This document shows, one piece after another, positions 38,912-52,400 of a stretch of DNA of 64,000 nucleotides. A program made the position numbers and the translations under genes. Numbering within the stretch: position 1 is the first letter of the stretch; each line of letters opens with the position of its first letter. A model generated the notes under the pieces. It was not told the DNA's origin and ran no database searches. It worked only from the letters and a program-made list of their open reading frames with translations. Source of the DNA: Doris montereyensis. Lineage: Eukaryota > Mollusca > Gastropoda > Nudibranchia > Dorididae. The stretch lies in contig JAXRKP010000595.1 of assembly GCA_037039925.1 (NCBI GenBank), forward strand, positions 198,553 to 262,552, read 5' to 3'.

Positions 38912-41900
38912 TGGGTAAAAATGTTGGTTTTGCTACATTTTTTCTCCTGTGTTTAAAATTTCTCACTTACTAAAAAGGCTAGAGTTCTGATTTCAGGACT
39001 GTTGGCCTTGGTGCTCATATATGAGGTTGAAAGAGAAAGATTTGGAATATTGTTTTATCTTACAGTTAATCTTCAAGTTCATATCATGACCATTAATTAA
39101 AATAGTTGAAATTGTTGCTTTTTATTACATCATTTCTCTCCTATGTTCAAGAATCCCCACTTACTAAAGAGAAAAACCGTCTGATTTTTCTAGGACACTT
39201 AATAACTCAGTTGATAGATGACAGTAAGACAGAAATATTTAGAAATACTTTTTTTCATCTTTTGTTAACTCAAGTTCATATCATGACCAATAATTAAATT
39301 CAAATTGTTGCTTTTGCCTACATCATTTGTCCTATGTTTAAAATTTCCCACTTACCAAAAAGGTCTAGAGTTCTGAATTTTCTAGAACGATTAGTCCTCC
39401 GCTCATACATGACAGTAAAAGAAAAAGATTTGAAATATTTTTTCATCTTACAGTTAATTTCAAGTCATGTCATGACCATTAATTAAAATTGAAATTATCT
39501 TTTACATCATTTTTCCTATGTTTAAAATTTACCACTTACTAAAAAGGTCTAGAGTTCTCATTTTTCTAGGACATTTAGTCCTAGCTCATAGATAACAATA
39601 GTAAAAGAGAAGGACTTGAAATATTGTTTTTTTGTCTTACAGTTAATCTCAAGCTCATATGATGACAATTACTTAAAATTGTTAAAAATTTTGGTTTTTT
39701 TCACCATTTCTCCTATGTTTCAGATTTCCCACTCTACTAAAAAGGTCTAGAGGGCTCATTTGTCTAGGACAGGTAGTCCTCAGGCTTATAGATGACACTA
39801 AAACAGAAATGTTTGTAATACTGTTTTTTATCTTACAGTTAATCTCAAACTCTTGTCATGACCATTAATTAGAATGGTTAAAATTGTTGTTCTTTAACAT
39901 CATGTCTGCTATGTTTAGGATTTCCCACTTACTAAAAAGGTCCGGAGTTCTGATTTTTTCTAGGACAATTAGTGCTCAGCCCATAGATGACAGTAACAGA
40001 GAAAGATTTGGAATATATGTTTCATCTTACAGTTAATCGCGAGTTCATGTCAGGACCATTAATTAAAATGGGTAAAATTGTTGGTTTTTGTCTACATTTT
40101 TTCTCCTATGTTTAAAATTTCCACTTACTAAAAAGGTGTATAGTTCTGATTTTTCTAGGACAAGTTAGCTCTCACTCAGAGATCCCAGAAAAGAGAAAGA
40201 TTTGAATATTTTTTTTCATCTTACAGTGAATCTCAAGCTCATATCATGACCATGAATTAATATTGTTGAAATTGTTGCTTTTTTTGGCTACATCATTTCT
40301 CCTAGTGTTTAAGATTTCCACTTACTAAAAAGGTCTAGAGTTCTGATTTTTCTAGGACAGTTAGTCCATCAGCTCATAGATGACAGTAAAAGAGAAAGAT
40401 TTGGAATATCGGTTTCATCTTACAGTTAATCTCTGCTCATGTCAGGACCATTTATTAAAATTGGTAAAATTGTTGGTTTTTGTCTACATCATTTCTCCTA
40501 TGTTTAAAATTTCCCACTTACTAAAAAGGTCTAGAGAAATGATTTTTCTAGGACAGTTAGTCCTCATCCCATAGATGACAGTAAAAGAGAAAGATTTGGA
40601 ATATGTTTTTCATCTTCCAGTTAATGTCCAGCTCATATCATGACCATGAATTAAAATTGTTGAAATTGTTGCTTTTTTTGGCTACATCATTTCTCCTATG
40701 TTTAAGATTTCCCACTTACTAAAAAAGGTCTAGAGTTCTGATTTTTCTAGGACAGTTAGTCCTCAAGTCATTGATGACAGTAAAAGACAAAGATTTGAAT
40801 ACTGTTTTTCATCTTACAGTTAATTTCAAGCTCATATCATGACCATTAATCAAAATTGTTGAATTGTTGATTTTTTGGCTACATCATTTCTCCTATGTTT
40901 AAGATTTCCCACTTACTAAAAAGGTGTAGAGTTCTCATTTTTCTAGGACAGTTAGTCCTCAGCTGATAGATGACAGTAAAAGAGACATATTTGGAATATG
41001 TTTTTCATCTTGACAGTTAATCTCAAGCTCATATCATGACCATTAATTAAAATTTTTGAAATTGTTGCTTTTTGGCTACATCATTTCTCCTATGTTTAAA
41101 ATTTCCCACTTACTAAAAAGGTCTAGAGTTCCGATTGTTCTAGGACAGTTAGTCCTCAGATCATAGATGACAGTAAAACGAGAAAGATTTAGAATACATT
41201 TTTTATCTTACATTTAATCTCAAGCTCATGTCATGACCATTAATTAAAATTCTAAAAAAATTGGTTTTTGGCTACATTATTTCTCCTATGTTTAATATTT
41301 CCTACTTACTAAAAAGGTCTAGAGTTCTGATTTTTCTAGGACAGTTAGTCCTCAGCTCATAGATGACAGTAAAAGAGAAAGATTTGGAATATGTTTTTCA
41401 TCTTACAGTTAATCTCAAGCTCATATCATGAAAATGAATTAAAATTGTTGAAATTGTTGTTTTTTGGCTACATCATTTCTCCTATGTTTAAAATTTTCCA
41501 CTTACTAAAAAAGGTCCATTGTTCTGATTTTTCTAGGACAGTTAGTCCTAAGCTCATAGATGACAGTAAAAGACAAAGATTTGGAATATATGTTTTACAT
41601 CTTACAGTTAATTTCAAGCTCATATCATGACCATTAATTAAAATGGGTAAATTGTTTGCTTTTTGGCTACATCATTTTCTTCTATGTTTAAAATTTCCCA
41701 CTTACTAAAAAGGTCTACAGTTCTGATTTTTCTAGGACAGTTAGTCCTATGCTCATAGATGACAGTAAAAGAGAAAGATTTGAATACTTTTTCATCTTAC
41801 AGTTAATCTCAAGCTCATATCATGACCATGAATTAAAATTGTTGAAATTGTTGCTTTTTTGCTACATAATTTCTCCTATGTTTAAGATTTCCCAATTACT

Positions 41901-44300
41901 AAAAAAAGGTCTAGAGCTCTGATTTTCCTAGGACAGTCAGTCCTAAGCTCGTAGATGACAGTAAAAGAAAAGATTTGGAATATTGTTTTTCATCTTACAG
42001 TTAATCTCAAACTCATATCATGACCATTAATTAAAATGGTTGAAATTGTTTTTTTTGGCTACATAATTTCTCCTATGTTTTATATTTCCCACTTACTAAA
42101 AAGGTCTAGAGTTCTGATTTTTCTAGGACAGTTAGTCATTAGGTCACAGATGACAGTAAAAGAGAAAGATTTGGAATATTGTTTTTTTATCTTACAGTTA
42201 ATTTCAAGCTCATATCATGACCATTAATTAAAATTGTTAAAATTGTTGTTTTTGGACTACATTATTTCTCCTATGTTTAAAATTTCCACTTACTAAAAAG
42301 GTCTAGAGGGCTCATTTTTCTAGGACAGTTAGTCCTCAGCTAATAGATGACAGTAAAAGAAAAAGATTTGGAATACTTTTCCATTCTGACAGTTAATTTC
42401 AAGCTCTTATCATGACCATTAATTAGAATGGTTAAAATTGTTGTTTTTTGCTACATCATTTCTCCTATGTTTAAAATTTCCCACTTACTAAAAAGGACTA
42501 GAGTTCTGATTTTTCTAGGACAATTAGTCCTCAGCTCATAGATGACAGTAAAAGAGAAAGATGTGAAATGCTGTTTTTCATCTTACAGTTAATTTCAAGC
42601 TCATGTCATGACCATTAATTAAAATGGGTAAAATTGTTGGTTTTTGGCTACATTTTTCTCCTATGTTTAAAATTTTCCACTTACTAAAAAGGTCTAGAGG
42701 TCTGATTTTTCTAGGACAGTTAGTCCTCAGCTCATAGATGAAAGTAAAAGAGAAAAGATTTGGAATATGGTTTTCATCTTACAGTTAATCTTCAGCTCAT
42801 ATCATGACCATTAATTAAAATTGTTGAAATTGTTGCTTTTTGGCTACCATCATTTCTCCTACGTTTAAAATTTCCCACTTACTAAAAATCTCCGGTGTTC
42901 TGATTTTTCTAGGACAGTTAGTTCTCAGCTCGTAGATGACGTAAACAGAAAGATTGGGAATACTGTTTTTTATCTTACAGTTAATCTCAAGTTCATATCA
43001 TCGACCATGAATTAAAATTGTTAAAATTGTTGTTTTTGGCTACATCATTTGTCCTATATTTAAGATTTCCGACTGACTAAAAAGGTCTAGAGTTCTGAGG
43101 ACAGTTAGTCTCGGCAAATGACAGATAGAAAAATTTGAATGTTATAGATCTTACAGTTAAAAGCTCATATCATGACCATTAATTAAAATGGTTAAAATTG
43201 TTGGTTTTTGGCTACATTATTTCTCCTATGTTTAAAATTTCAAACTTACTAAAAGGTCTAGAGTTCTGGTTTTTCTAGGACAGTTAGTCCTCAGATCATA
43301 GATGACGGTAAAAGAGAAAGATTTAGAATATTGTTTTTCATCTTACAGTTAATCTCAAGCTCATATCATGACCATTAATTAAAATTGTTGAAATTGTTGC
43401 TTTTTGGCTACATCATTTCTCCTACGTTTAAAATTTCCCACTTACTAAAAAATGTCAAGTGTTCTGATTTTCTAGGACAGTTAATCCTAAGATCATAGAT
43501 GACAGTAAAGACAAAGATTTGTAATACTGTTTTTCATCTTACAGTTAATTTCAAGCTCATATCATGACCATTAATTAAAATTGATAAAATTGTTGCTTTT
43601 TTGGCTACATTTTTCTCTATGTTTAAAATTTCCCACTTACTAAAAAGGTGTACAGTTCTGATTTTTCTAGGACAGTTAGTCCTATGCTCATAGATGACAG
43701 TAAAAGAGAAAGATTTGGAATACTGTTTTTCATCTTACAGTTAATCTCAAGCTCATATCATGACCATTAATTAAAATGGGTAAAATTGTTGGTTTTGGCT
43801 ACATTTTTTCTCCTATGTTTAAAATTTCCCACTGACTAAAAAGGTCTAGAGGTCTGATTTTTTCTAGGACAGTTAGTCCTCAGCTTATAGATGACAGTAA
43901 AAAGAGAAATTTGAGAATATTGTTTTTCATCTTACAGTTAATCTCAAGTTCATATCATGACCATTAATTAAAATAGTTGAAATTGTTGCTTTTTGGCTAC
44001 ATCATTTCTCCTATGTTTAAGATTTCCCACTTACTAAAAAATCTAGAGTTCTGATTTTTCTAGGACACTTAGTCCTCAGTTCATAGATGACAGTAAATAC
44101 AGAAAGATTTGAAATACTGTTTTTCATCTTACAGTTAATCTCATGTTCATATCATGACCACAAATTAAAATATAAGTTATGCTCATAGATGAGTAAAGAG
44201 AAAGATTTGAATATTGTTTTTTGTTTTACATTAATCTTTTCTGACCATTAATTAAAATTAAAATTGTTGGTTTTTGGCTATATTTTTTTCTCCTATGTTT
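38912..44300. repeat. 196-bp satellite, intermediate segment right of the transposon
   Basis: The satellite resumes in the same register and orientation as before the insertion. The first 1-1.5 kb is diverged with small deletions. Similarity between units rises to the right. Two compressed units remain, near 43090-43165 (most of one unit lost) and 44165-44185 (ATTAAAATATAAGTTATGCTC, joining distant monomer parts). About 27 units by length division. No gene is seen in this stretch. Confidence 0.96.
40010..40500. repeat. Diagnostic monomer trimer, diverged copy
   Basis: Three successive units carry the ordered variants TTTTTGTCTACATTTTTTC, then CATGAATTAATATTGTTG, then a GTTTCATC unit with CATGTCAGG and TTGGTAAAATTG. 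The same order of variants recurs near 53.09-53.60, 55.66-56.15 and 57.24-57.71 kb in the homogeneous segment, which links the intermediate and homogeneous segments as parts of one array. Confidence 0.65.
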
Positions 44301-45521
44301 AAAATTTCCCACTTACTAAGGTCTAGAGTTCTGATTTTCTAAGGACAGTTAGTCCTCAGCTCATAGATGACAGTAAAAGAGAAATATTTGGAATATTTTT
44401 TTCATCTTACAGTTAATCTCAAGTTCATATCATGACCATTAATTAAAATTGTTGAAATTGTTGCTTTTTGGTTACATCATTTGTCCTATGTTTAAGATTT
44501 CCCACTTACTAAAAAGGTCTAGAGTTCTGATTTTTCTAGGACAGTTAGTCCTAAGCTCATAGATGACAGTAAAAGAGAAAGATTTGGAATATTATTTTTC
44601 ATCTTACAGTTAATCTCAAGTTCATATCATGACCATTAATTAAAATTGTTAAAATTGTTGGTTTTTGGCTACATTATTTCTCCTATGTTTAAAATTTCCC
44701 ACTTACTAAAAAGGTCTAGAGTTCTGATTTTTCTAGGACAGTTAATCCTCAGCTCATAGATGACAGTAAAAGAGAAAGATTTGGAATATGTTTTTCATCT
44801 TACAGTTAATCTCAAGCTCTTATCATGACCATTAATTAAAATTGTTGAAATTGTTGCTTTTTGGCTACATTTTTTCTCCTATGTTTAAAATTTCCCACTT
44901 ACTAAAAAGGTCTAGAGTTCTGATTTTTCTAGGACAGTTAGTCCCTAATGCTCATAGATGACAGTAAAAAAGAAAGATTTGGAATATTGTTTTTCATCTT
45001 ACAGTTAATCTCAAGCTCATATCATGACCATTAATTAAAATTGTTGAAATTGTTGCTTTTTGGCTACATCATTTCTCCTATGTTTAAAATTTCCCACTTA
45101 CTAAAAAAGGTCTAGAGTTCTGATTTTTCTAGGACAGTTAGTCCTCAGCTCATAGATGACAGTAAAAGAGAAAGATTTGAAATATGTTTTTCATCTTACA
45201 GTTAATCTCAAGCTCATATCATGACCATTAATTAAAATGTTGAAATTGTTGCTTTTTGGCTACATCATTTCTCCTATGTTTAAAATTTCCCACTTACTAA
45301 AAATGTCTAGAGTTCTGATTTTTCTAGGACAGTTAGTCCTAAGCTCATAGATGACAGTAAAAGAGAAAGATTTGGAATATGTTTTTCATCTTACAGTTAA
45401 TCTCAAGCTCATGTCATGACCATTAATTAAAATGGTTAAAATTGTTGGTTTTTGGCTACATCATTTCTCCTATGTTTAAAATTTCCCACTTACTAAAAAG
45501 GTCTAGAGTTCTGATTTTTCT

Positions 45522-45536
45522 AGGACAGTTAGTCCT
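45522..45536. other. Conserved dyad within the satellite monomer (exemplar)
   Basis: AGGAC-AGTTA-GTCCT is a perfect 5-bp inverted repeat around a five-base loop. It is present once in most monomers across the window and nearly invariant in the right segment. It could be a binding site for a dyad-recognising protein or a hairpin in a transcript. This is one example of a feature repeated about every 196 bases. Confidence 0.8.
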
Positions 45537-48500
45537 AAGCTCATAGATGACAGTAAAAGAGAAAGATTTGGAATATGTTTTTCATCTTACAGTTAATCTC
45601 AAGCTCATGTCATGACCATTAATTAAAATTGTTAAAATTGTTGGTTTTTGGCTACATTATTTCTCCTATGTTTAAAATTTCCCACTTACTAAAAAGGTCT
45701 AGAGTTCTGATTTTTCTAGGACAGTTAGTCCTCAGCTCATAGATGACAGTAAAAGAGAAAGATTTGGAATACTGTTTTTCATCTTACAGTTAATTTCAAG
45801 CTCATGTCATGACCATTAATTAGAATTGTTAAAATTGTTGGTTTTTGGCTACATCATTTCTCCTATGTTTAAGATTTCCCACTTACTAAAAAGGTCTAGA
45901 GTTCTGATTTTTCTAGGACAGTTAGTCCTAAGCTCATAGATGACAGTAAAAAGAGAAAGATTTGGAATATGTTTTTCATCTTACAGTTAATCTCAAGCTC
46001 ATATCATGACCATTAATTAAAATTGTTAAAAATTGTTTTTTTGGCTACATCATTTCTCCTATGTTTAAAATTTCCCACTTACTAAAAAGGTCTAGAGTTC
46101 TGATTTTTCTAGGACAGTTAGTCCTCAGCTCATAGATGACAGTAAAAGAGAAAGATTTGGAATATGTTTTTCATCTTACAGTTAATTTCAAGCTCATATC
46201 ATGACCATTAATTAAAATTGTTGAAATTGTTGCTTTTTGGCTACATCATTTCTCCTATGTTTAAAATTTCCCACTTACTAAAAAGGTCTAGAGTTCTGAT
46301 TTTTCTAGGACAGTTAGTCCTCAGCTCATAGATGACAGTAAAAGAGAAAGATTTGGAATATATGTTTTTCATCTTACAGTTAATCTCAAGCTCATATCAT
46401 GACCATTAATTAAAATTGTTGAAATTGTTGCTTTTTGGCTACATCATTTCTCCTATGTTTAAGATTTCCCACTTACTAAAAAGGTCTAGAGTTCTGATTT
46501 TTCTAGGACAGTTAGTCCTCAGCTCATAGATGACAGTAAAAGAGAAAGATTTGGAATATGTTTTTCATCTTACAGTTAATCTCAAGCTCATATCATGACC
46601 ATTAATTAAAATTGGTAAAATTGTTGGTTTTTGGCTACATTTTTTCTCCTATGTTTAAAATTTCCCACTTACTAAAAAGGTCTAGAGTTCTGATTTTTCT
46701 AGGACAGTTAGTCCTCAGCTCATAGATGACAGTAAAAGAGAAAGATTTGGAATATGTTTTTCATCTTACAGTTAATCTCAAGCTCATATCATGACCATTA
46801 ATTAAAATTGGTAAAATTGTTGGTTTTTGGCTACATTTTTTCTCCTATGTTTAAAATTTCCCACTTACTAAAAAGGTCTAGAGTTCTGATTTTTCTAGGA
46901 CAGTTAGTCCTCAGCTCATAGATGACAGTAAAAGAGAAAGATTTGGAATATGTTTTTCATCTTACAGTTAATCTCAAGCTCATGTCATGACCATTAATTA
47001 AAATTGTTAAAATTGTTGTTTTTTGGCTACATCATTTCTCCTATGTTTAAAATTTCCCACTTACTAAAAAGGTCTAGAGTTCTGATTTTTCTAGGACAGT
47101 TAGTCCTCAGCTCATAGATGACAGTAAAAGAGAAAGATTTGGAATATGTTTTTCATCTTACAGTTAATCTCAAGCTCATATCATGACCATGAATTAAAAT
47201 TGTTGAAATTGTTGCTTTTTGGCTACATCATTTCTCCTATGTTTAAGATTTCCCACTTACTAAAAAGGTCTAGAGTTCTGATTTTTCTAGGACAGTTAGT
47301 CCTCAGCTCATAGATGACAGTAAAGAGAAAGATTTGGAATACATGTTTTCATCTTACAGTTAATCTCAAGCTCATATCATGACCATTAATTAAAATTGTT
47401 AAAATTGTTGGTTTTTTGGCTACATTTTTTCTCCTATGTTTAAAATTTCCCACTTACTAAAAAGGTCTAGAGTTCTAATTTTTCTAGGACAGTTAGTCCT
47501 CAGCTCATAGATGACAGTAAAAGAGAAAGATTTGGAATATGTTTTTCATCTTACAGTTAATCTCAAGCTCATATCATGACCATTAATTAAAATTGTTAAA
47601 ATTGTTGGTTTTTGGCTACATCATTTCTCCTATGTTTAAAATTTCCCACTTACTAAAAAGGTCTAGAGTTCTGATTTTTCTAGGACAGTTAGTCCTCAGC
47701 TCATAGATGACAGTAAAAGAGAAAGATTTGGAATATGTTTTTCATCTTACAGTTAATCTCAAGCTCATATCATGACCATGAATTAAAATTGGTAAAATTG
47801 TTGGTTTTTGGCTACATCATTTCTCCTATGTTTAAAATTTCCCACTTACTAAAAAGGTCTAGAGTTCTGATTTTTCTAGGACAGTTAGTCCTCAGCTCAT
47901 AGATGACAGTAAAAGAGAAAGATTTGGAATATGTTTTTCATCTTACAGTTAATCTCAAGCTCATATCATGACCATTAATTAAAATTGTTAAAATTGTTGC
48001 TTTTTGGCTACATCATTTCTCCTATGTTTAAAATTTCCCACTTACTAAAAAGGTCTAGAGTTCTGATTTTTCTAGGACAGTTAGTCCTCAGCTCATAGAT
48101 GACAGTAAAAGAGAAAGATTTGGAATATATTTTTCATCTTACAGTTAATCTCAAGCTCATGTCATGACCATTAATTAAAATTGGTTAAAATTGTTGGTTT
48201 TTGGCTACATCATTTCTCCTATGTTTAAGATTTCCCACTTACTAAAAAGGTCTAGAGTTCTGATTTTTCTAGGACAGTTAGTCCTCAGCTCATAGATGAC
48301 AGTAAAAGAGAAAGATTTGGAATATGTTTTTCATCTTACAGTTAATCTCAAGCTCATATCATGACCATGAATTAAAATTGTTGAAATTGTTGCTTTTTTG
48401 GCTACATCATTTCTCCTATGTTTAAGATTTCCCACTTACTAAAAAGGTCTAGAGTTCTGATTTTTCTAGGACAGTTAGTCCTAAGCTCATAGATGACAGT

Positions 48501-51500
48501 AAAAGAGAAAGATTTGGAATATGTTTTTCATCTTACAGTTAATCTCAAGCTCATATCATGACCATTAATTAAAATTGTTAAAATTGTTGGTTTTTGGCTA
48601 CATCATTTCTCCTATGTTTAAAATTTCCCACTTACTAAAAAGGTCTAGAGTTCTGATTTTTTCTAGGACAGTTAGTCCTCAGCTCATAGATGACAGTAAA
48701 AGAGAAAGATTTGGAATACATTTTTCATCTTACAGTTAATCTCAAGCTCATATCATGACCATTAATTAAAATTGTTGAAATTGTTGGTTTTTGGCTACAT
48801 TTTTTCTCCTATGTTTAAAATTTCCCACTTACTAAAAAGGTCTAGAGTTCTGATTTTTCTAGGACAGTTAGTCCTAAGCTCATAGATGACAGTAAAAGAG
48901 AAAGATTTGGAATATGTTTTTCATCTTACAGTTAATCTCAAGCTCATATCATGACCATTAATTAAAATTGTTGAAATTGTTGCTTTTTGGCTACATCATT
49001 TCTCCTATGTTTAAGATTTCCCACTTACTAAAAAGGTCTAGAGTTCTGATTTTTCTAGGACAGTTAGTCCTCAGCTCATAGATGACAGTAAAAAGAGAAA
49101 GATTTGGAATATGTTTTTCATCTTACAGTTAATCTCAAGCTCATGTCATGACCATTAATTAAAATTGGTTAAAATTGTTGGTTTTTGGCTACATCATTTC
49201 TCCTATGTTTAAAATTTCCCACTTACTAAAAAGGTCTAGAGTTCTGATTTTTCTAGGACAGTTAGTCCTCAGCTCATAGATGACAGTAAAAGAGAAAGAT
49301 TTGGAATACATTTTTCATCTTACAGTTAATCTCAAGCTCATATCATGACCATGAATTAAAATTGTTGAAATTGTTGCTTTTTTGGCTACATCATTTCTCC
49401 TATGTTTAAGATTTCCCACTTACTAAAAAGGTCTAGAGTTCTGATTTTTCTAGGACAGTTAGTCCTCAGCTCATAGATGACAGTAAAAGAGAAAGATTTG
49501 GAATATGTGTTTCATCTTACAGTTAATCTCAAGCTCATGTCATGACCATTAATTAAAATTGGTAAAATTGTTGGTTTTTGGCTACATTTTTTCTCCTATG
49601 TTTAAAATTTCCCACTTACTAAAAAGGTCTAGAGTTCTGATTTTTCTAGGACAGTTAGTCCTAAGCTCATAGATGACAGTAAAAGAGAAAGATTTGGAAT
49701 ATGTTTTTCATCTTACAGTTAATCTCAAGCTCATATCATGACCATTAATTAAAATTGTTAAAATTGTTGGTTTTTGGCTACATCATTTCTCCTATGTTTA
49801 AGATTTCCCACTTACTAAAAAGGTCTAGAGTTCTGATTTTTCTAGGACAGTTAGTCCTCAGCTCATAGATGACAGTAAAAGAGAAAGATTTGGAATATGT
49901 TTTTCATCTTACAGTTAATCTCAAGCTCATATCATGACCATTAATTAAAATTGGTTAAAATTGTTGCTTTTTGGCTACATCATTTCTCCTATGTTTAAAA
50001 TTTCCCACTTACTAAAAAGGTCTAGAGTTCTGATTTTTCTAGGACAGTTAGTCCTCAGCTCATAGATGACAGTAAAAGAGAAAGATTTGGAATATGTTTT
50101 TCATCTTACAGTTAATCTCAAGCTCATATCATGACCATTAATTAAAATTGTTAAAATTGTTGTTTTTGGCTACATCATTTCTCCTATGTTTAAGATTTCC
50201 CACTTACTAAAAAGGTCTAGAGTTCTGATTTTTCTAGGACAGTTAGTCCTCAGCTCATAGATGACAGTAAAAGAGAAAGATTTGGAATATGTTTTTCATC
50301 TTACAGTTAATCTCAAGCTCATATCATGACCATTAATTAAAATTGGTAAAATTGTTGGTTTTTGGCTACATTTTTCTCCTATGTTTAAAATTTCCCACTT
50401 ACTAAAAAGGTCTAGAGTTCTGATTTTTCTAGGACAGTTAGTCCTCAGCTCATAGATGACAGTAAAAGAGAAAGATTTGGAATATATTTTTCATCTTACA
50501 GTTAATCTCAAGCTCATATCATGACCATGAATTAAAAATTGTTGAAATTGTTGCTTTTTGGCTACATCATTTCTCCTATGTTTAAGATTTCCCACTTACT
50601 AAAAAGGTCTAGAGTTCTGATTTTTCTAGGACAGTTAGTCCTAAGCTCATAGATGACAGTAAAAGAGAAAGATTTGGAATATGTTTTTCATCTTACAGTT
50701 AATCTCAAGCTCATATCATGACCATTAATTAAAATTGGTAAAATTGTTGGTTTTTGGCTACATTTTTTCTCCTATGTTTAAAATTTCCCACTTACTAAAA
50801 AGGTCTAGAGTTCTGATTTTTCTAGGACAGTTAGTCCTCAGCTCATAGATGACAGTAAAAGAGAAAGATTTGGAATATATATTTTTCATCTTACAGTTAA
50901 TCTCAAGCTCATATCATGACCATTAATTAAAATTGGTAAAATTGTTGGTTTTTGGCTACATCATTTCTCCTATGTTTAAAATTTCCCACTTACTAAAAAA
51001 AGGTCTAGAGTTCTGATTTTTCTAGGACAGTTAGTCCTCAGCTCATAGATGACAGTAAAAGAGAAAGATTTGGAATATGTTTTTCATCTTACAGTTAATC
51101 TCAAGCTCATATCATGACCATTAATTAAAATTGTTAAAATTGTTGCTTTTTGGCTACATCATTTCTCCTATGTTTAAGATTTCCCACTTACTAAAAAGGT
51201 CTAGAGTTCTGATTTTTCTAGGACAGTTAGTCCTCAGCTCATAGATGACAGTAAAAGAGAAAGATTTGGAATATGTTTTTCATCTTACAGTTAATCTCAA
51301 GCTCATATCATGACCATTAATTAAAATTGTTAAAATTGTTGGTTTTTGGCTACATCATTTCTCCTATGTTTAAAATTTCCCACTTACTAAAAAGGTCTAG
51401 AGTTCTGATTTTTCTAGGACAGTTAGTCCTCAGCTCATAGATGACAGTAAAAGAGAAAGATTTGGAATACATTTTTCATCTTACAGTTAATCTCAAGCTC

Positions 51501-52324
51501 ATATCATGACCATGAATTAAAATTGTTGAAATTGTTGCTTTTTTGGCTACATCATTTCTCCTATGTTTAAGATTTCCCACTTACTAAAAAGGTCTAGAGT
51601 TCTGATTTTTCTAGGACAGTTAGTCCTCAGCTCATAGATGACAGTAAAAGAGAAAGATTTGGAATATATTTTTCATCTTACAGTTAATCTCAAGCTCATG
51701 TCATGACCATTAATTAAAATTGGTAAAATTGTTGCTTTTTGGCTACATCATTTCTCCTATGTTTAAAATTTCCCACTTACTAAAAAGGTCTAGAGTTCTG
51801 ATTTTTCTAGGACAGTTAGTCCTCAGCTCATAGATGACAGTAAAAGAGAAAGATTTGGAATATGTTTTTCATCTTACAGTTAATCTCAAGCTCATATCAT
51901 GACCATGAATTAAAATTGTTGAAATTGTTGCTTTTTGGCTACATCATTTCTCCTATGTTTAAGATTTCCCACTTACTAAAAAGGTCTAGAGTTCTGATTT
52001 TTCTAGGACAGTTAGTCCTCAGCTCATAGATGACAGTAAAAGAGAAAGATTTGGAATATATTTTTCATCTTACAGTTAATCTCAAGCTCATATCATGACC
52101 ATTAATTAAAATTGGTAAAATTGTTGGTTTTTTGGCTACATCATTTTCTCCTATGTTTAAAATTTCCCACTTACTAAAAAGGTCTAGAGTTCTGATTTTT
52201 CTAGGACAGTTAGTCCTCAGCTCATAGATGACAGTAAAAGAGAAAGATTTGGAATAGTTGTTTTTCATCTTACAGTTAATCTCAAGCTCATATCATGACC
52301 ATTAATTAAAATTGGTTAAAATTG

Positions 52325-52400
52325 TTGTTTTTTTTACAGTTAATCTCAAGCTCATATCATGACCATGAATTAAATTGTTGAAATTGTTGCTTTTTACATC
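52325..52400. repeat. Partial monomer in the homogeneous array
   Basis: After ATTGTTGTTTTTTTT the sequence jumps to TACAGTTAATCTCAAGCTCA, skipping about two thirds of a unit, then continues to TCATGACCATGAATTAAATT and GCTTTTTACATC. One unit is thus reduced to roughly 70 bases. It is one of very few structural irregularities in the right segment. Confidence 0.8.

Noticed and set aside
41391..41630. Plus-strand open frame of 79 codons, and about ten others of 60-73 codons with IISPMFKISHLLKRSR-like sequence
   Set aside because: They recur because the monomer recurs. Length follows chance loss of stops in single units, and none is preceded by a start context or continues across units.
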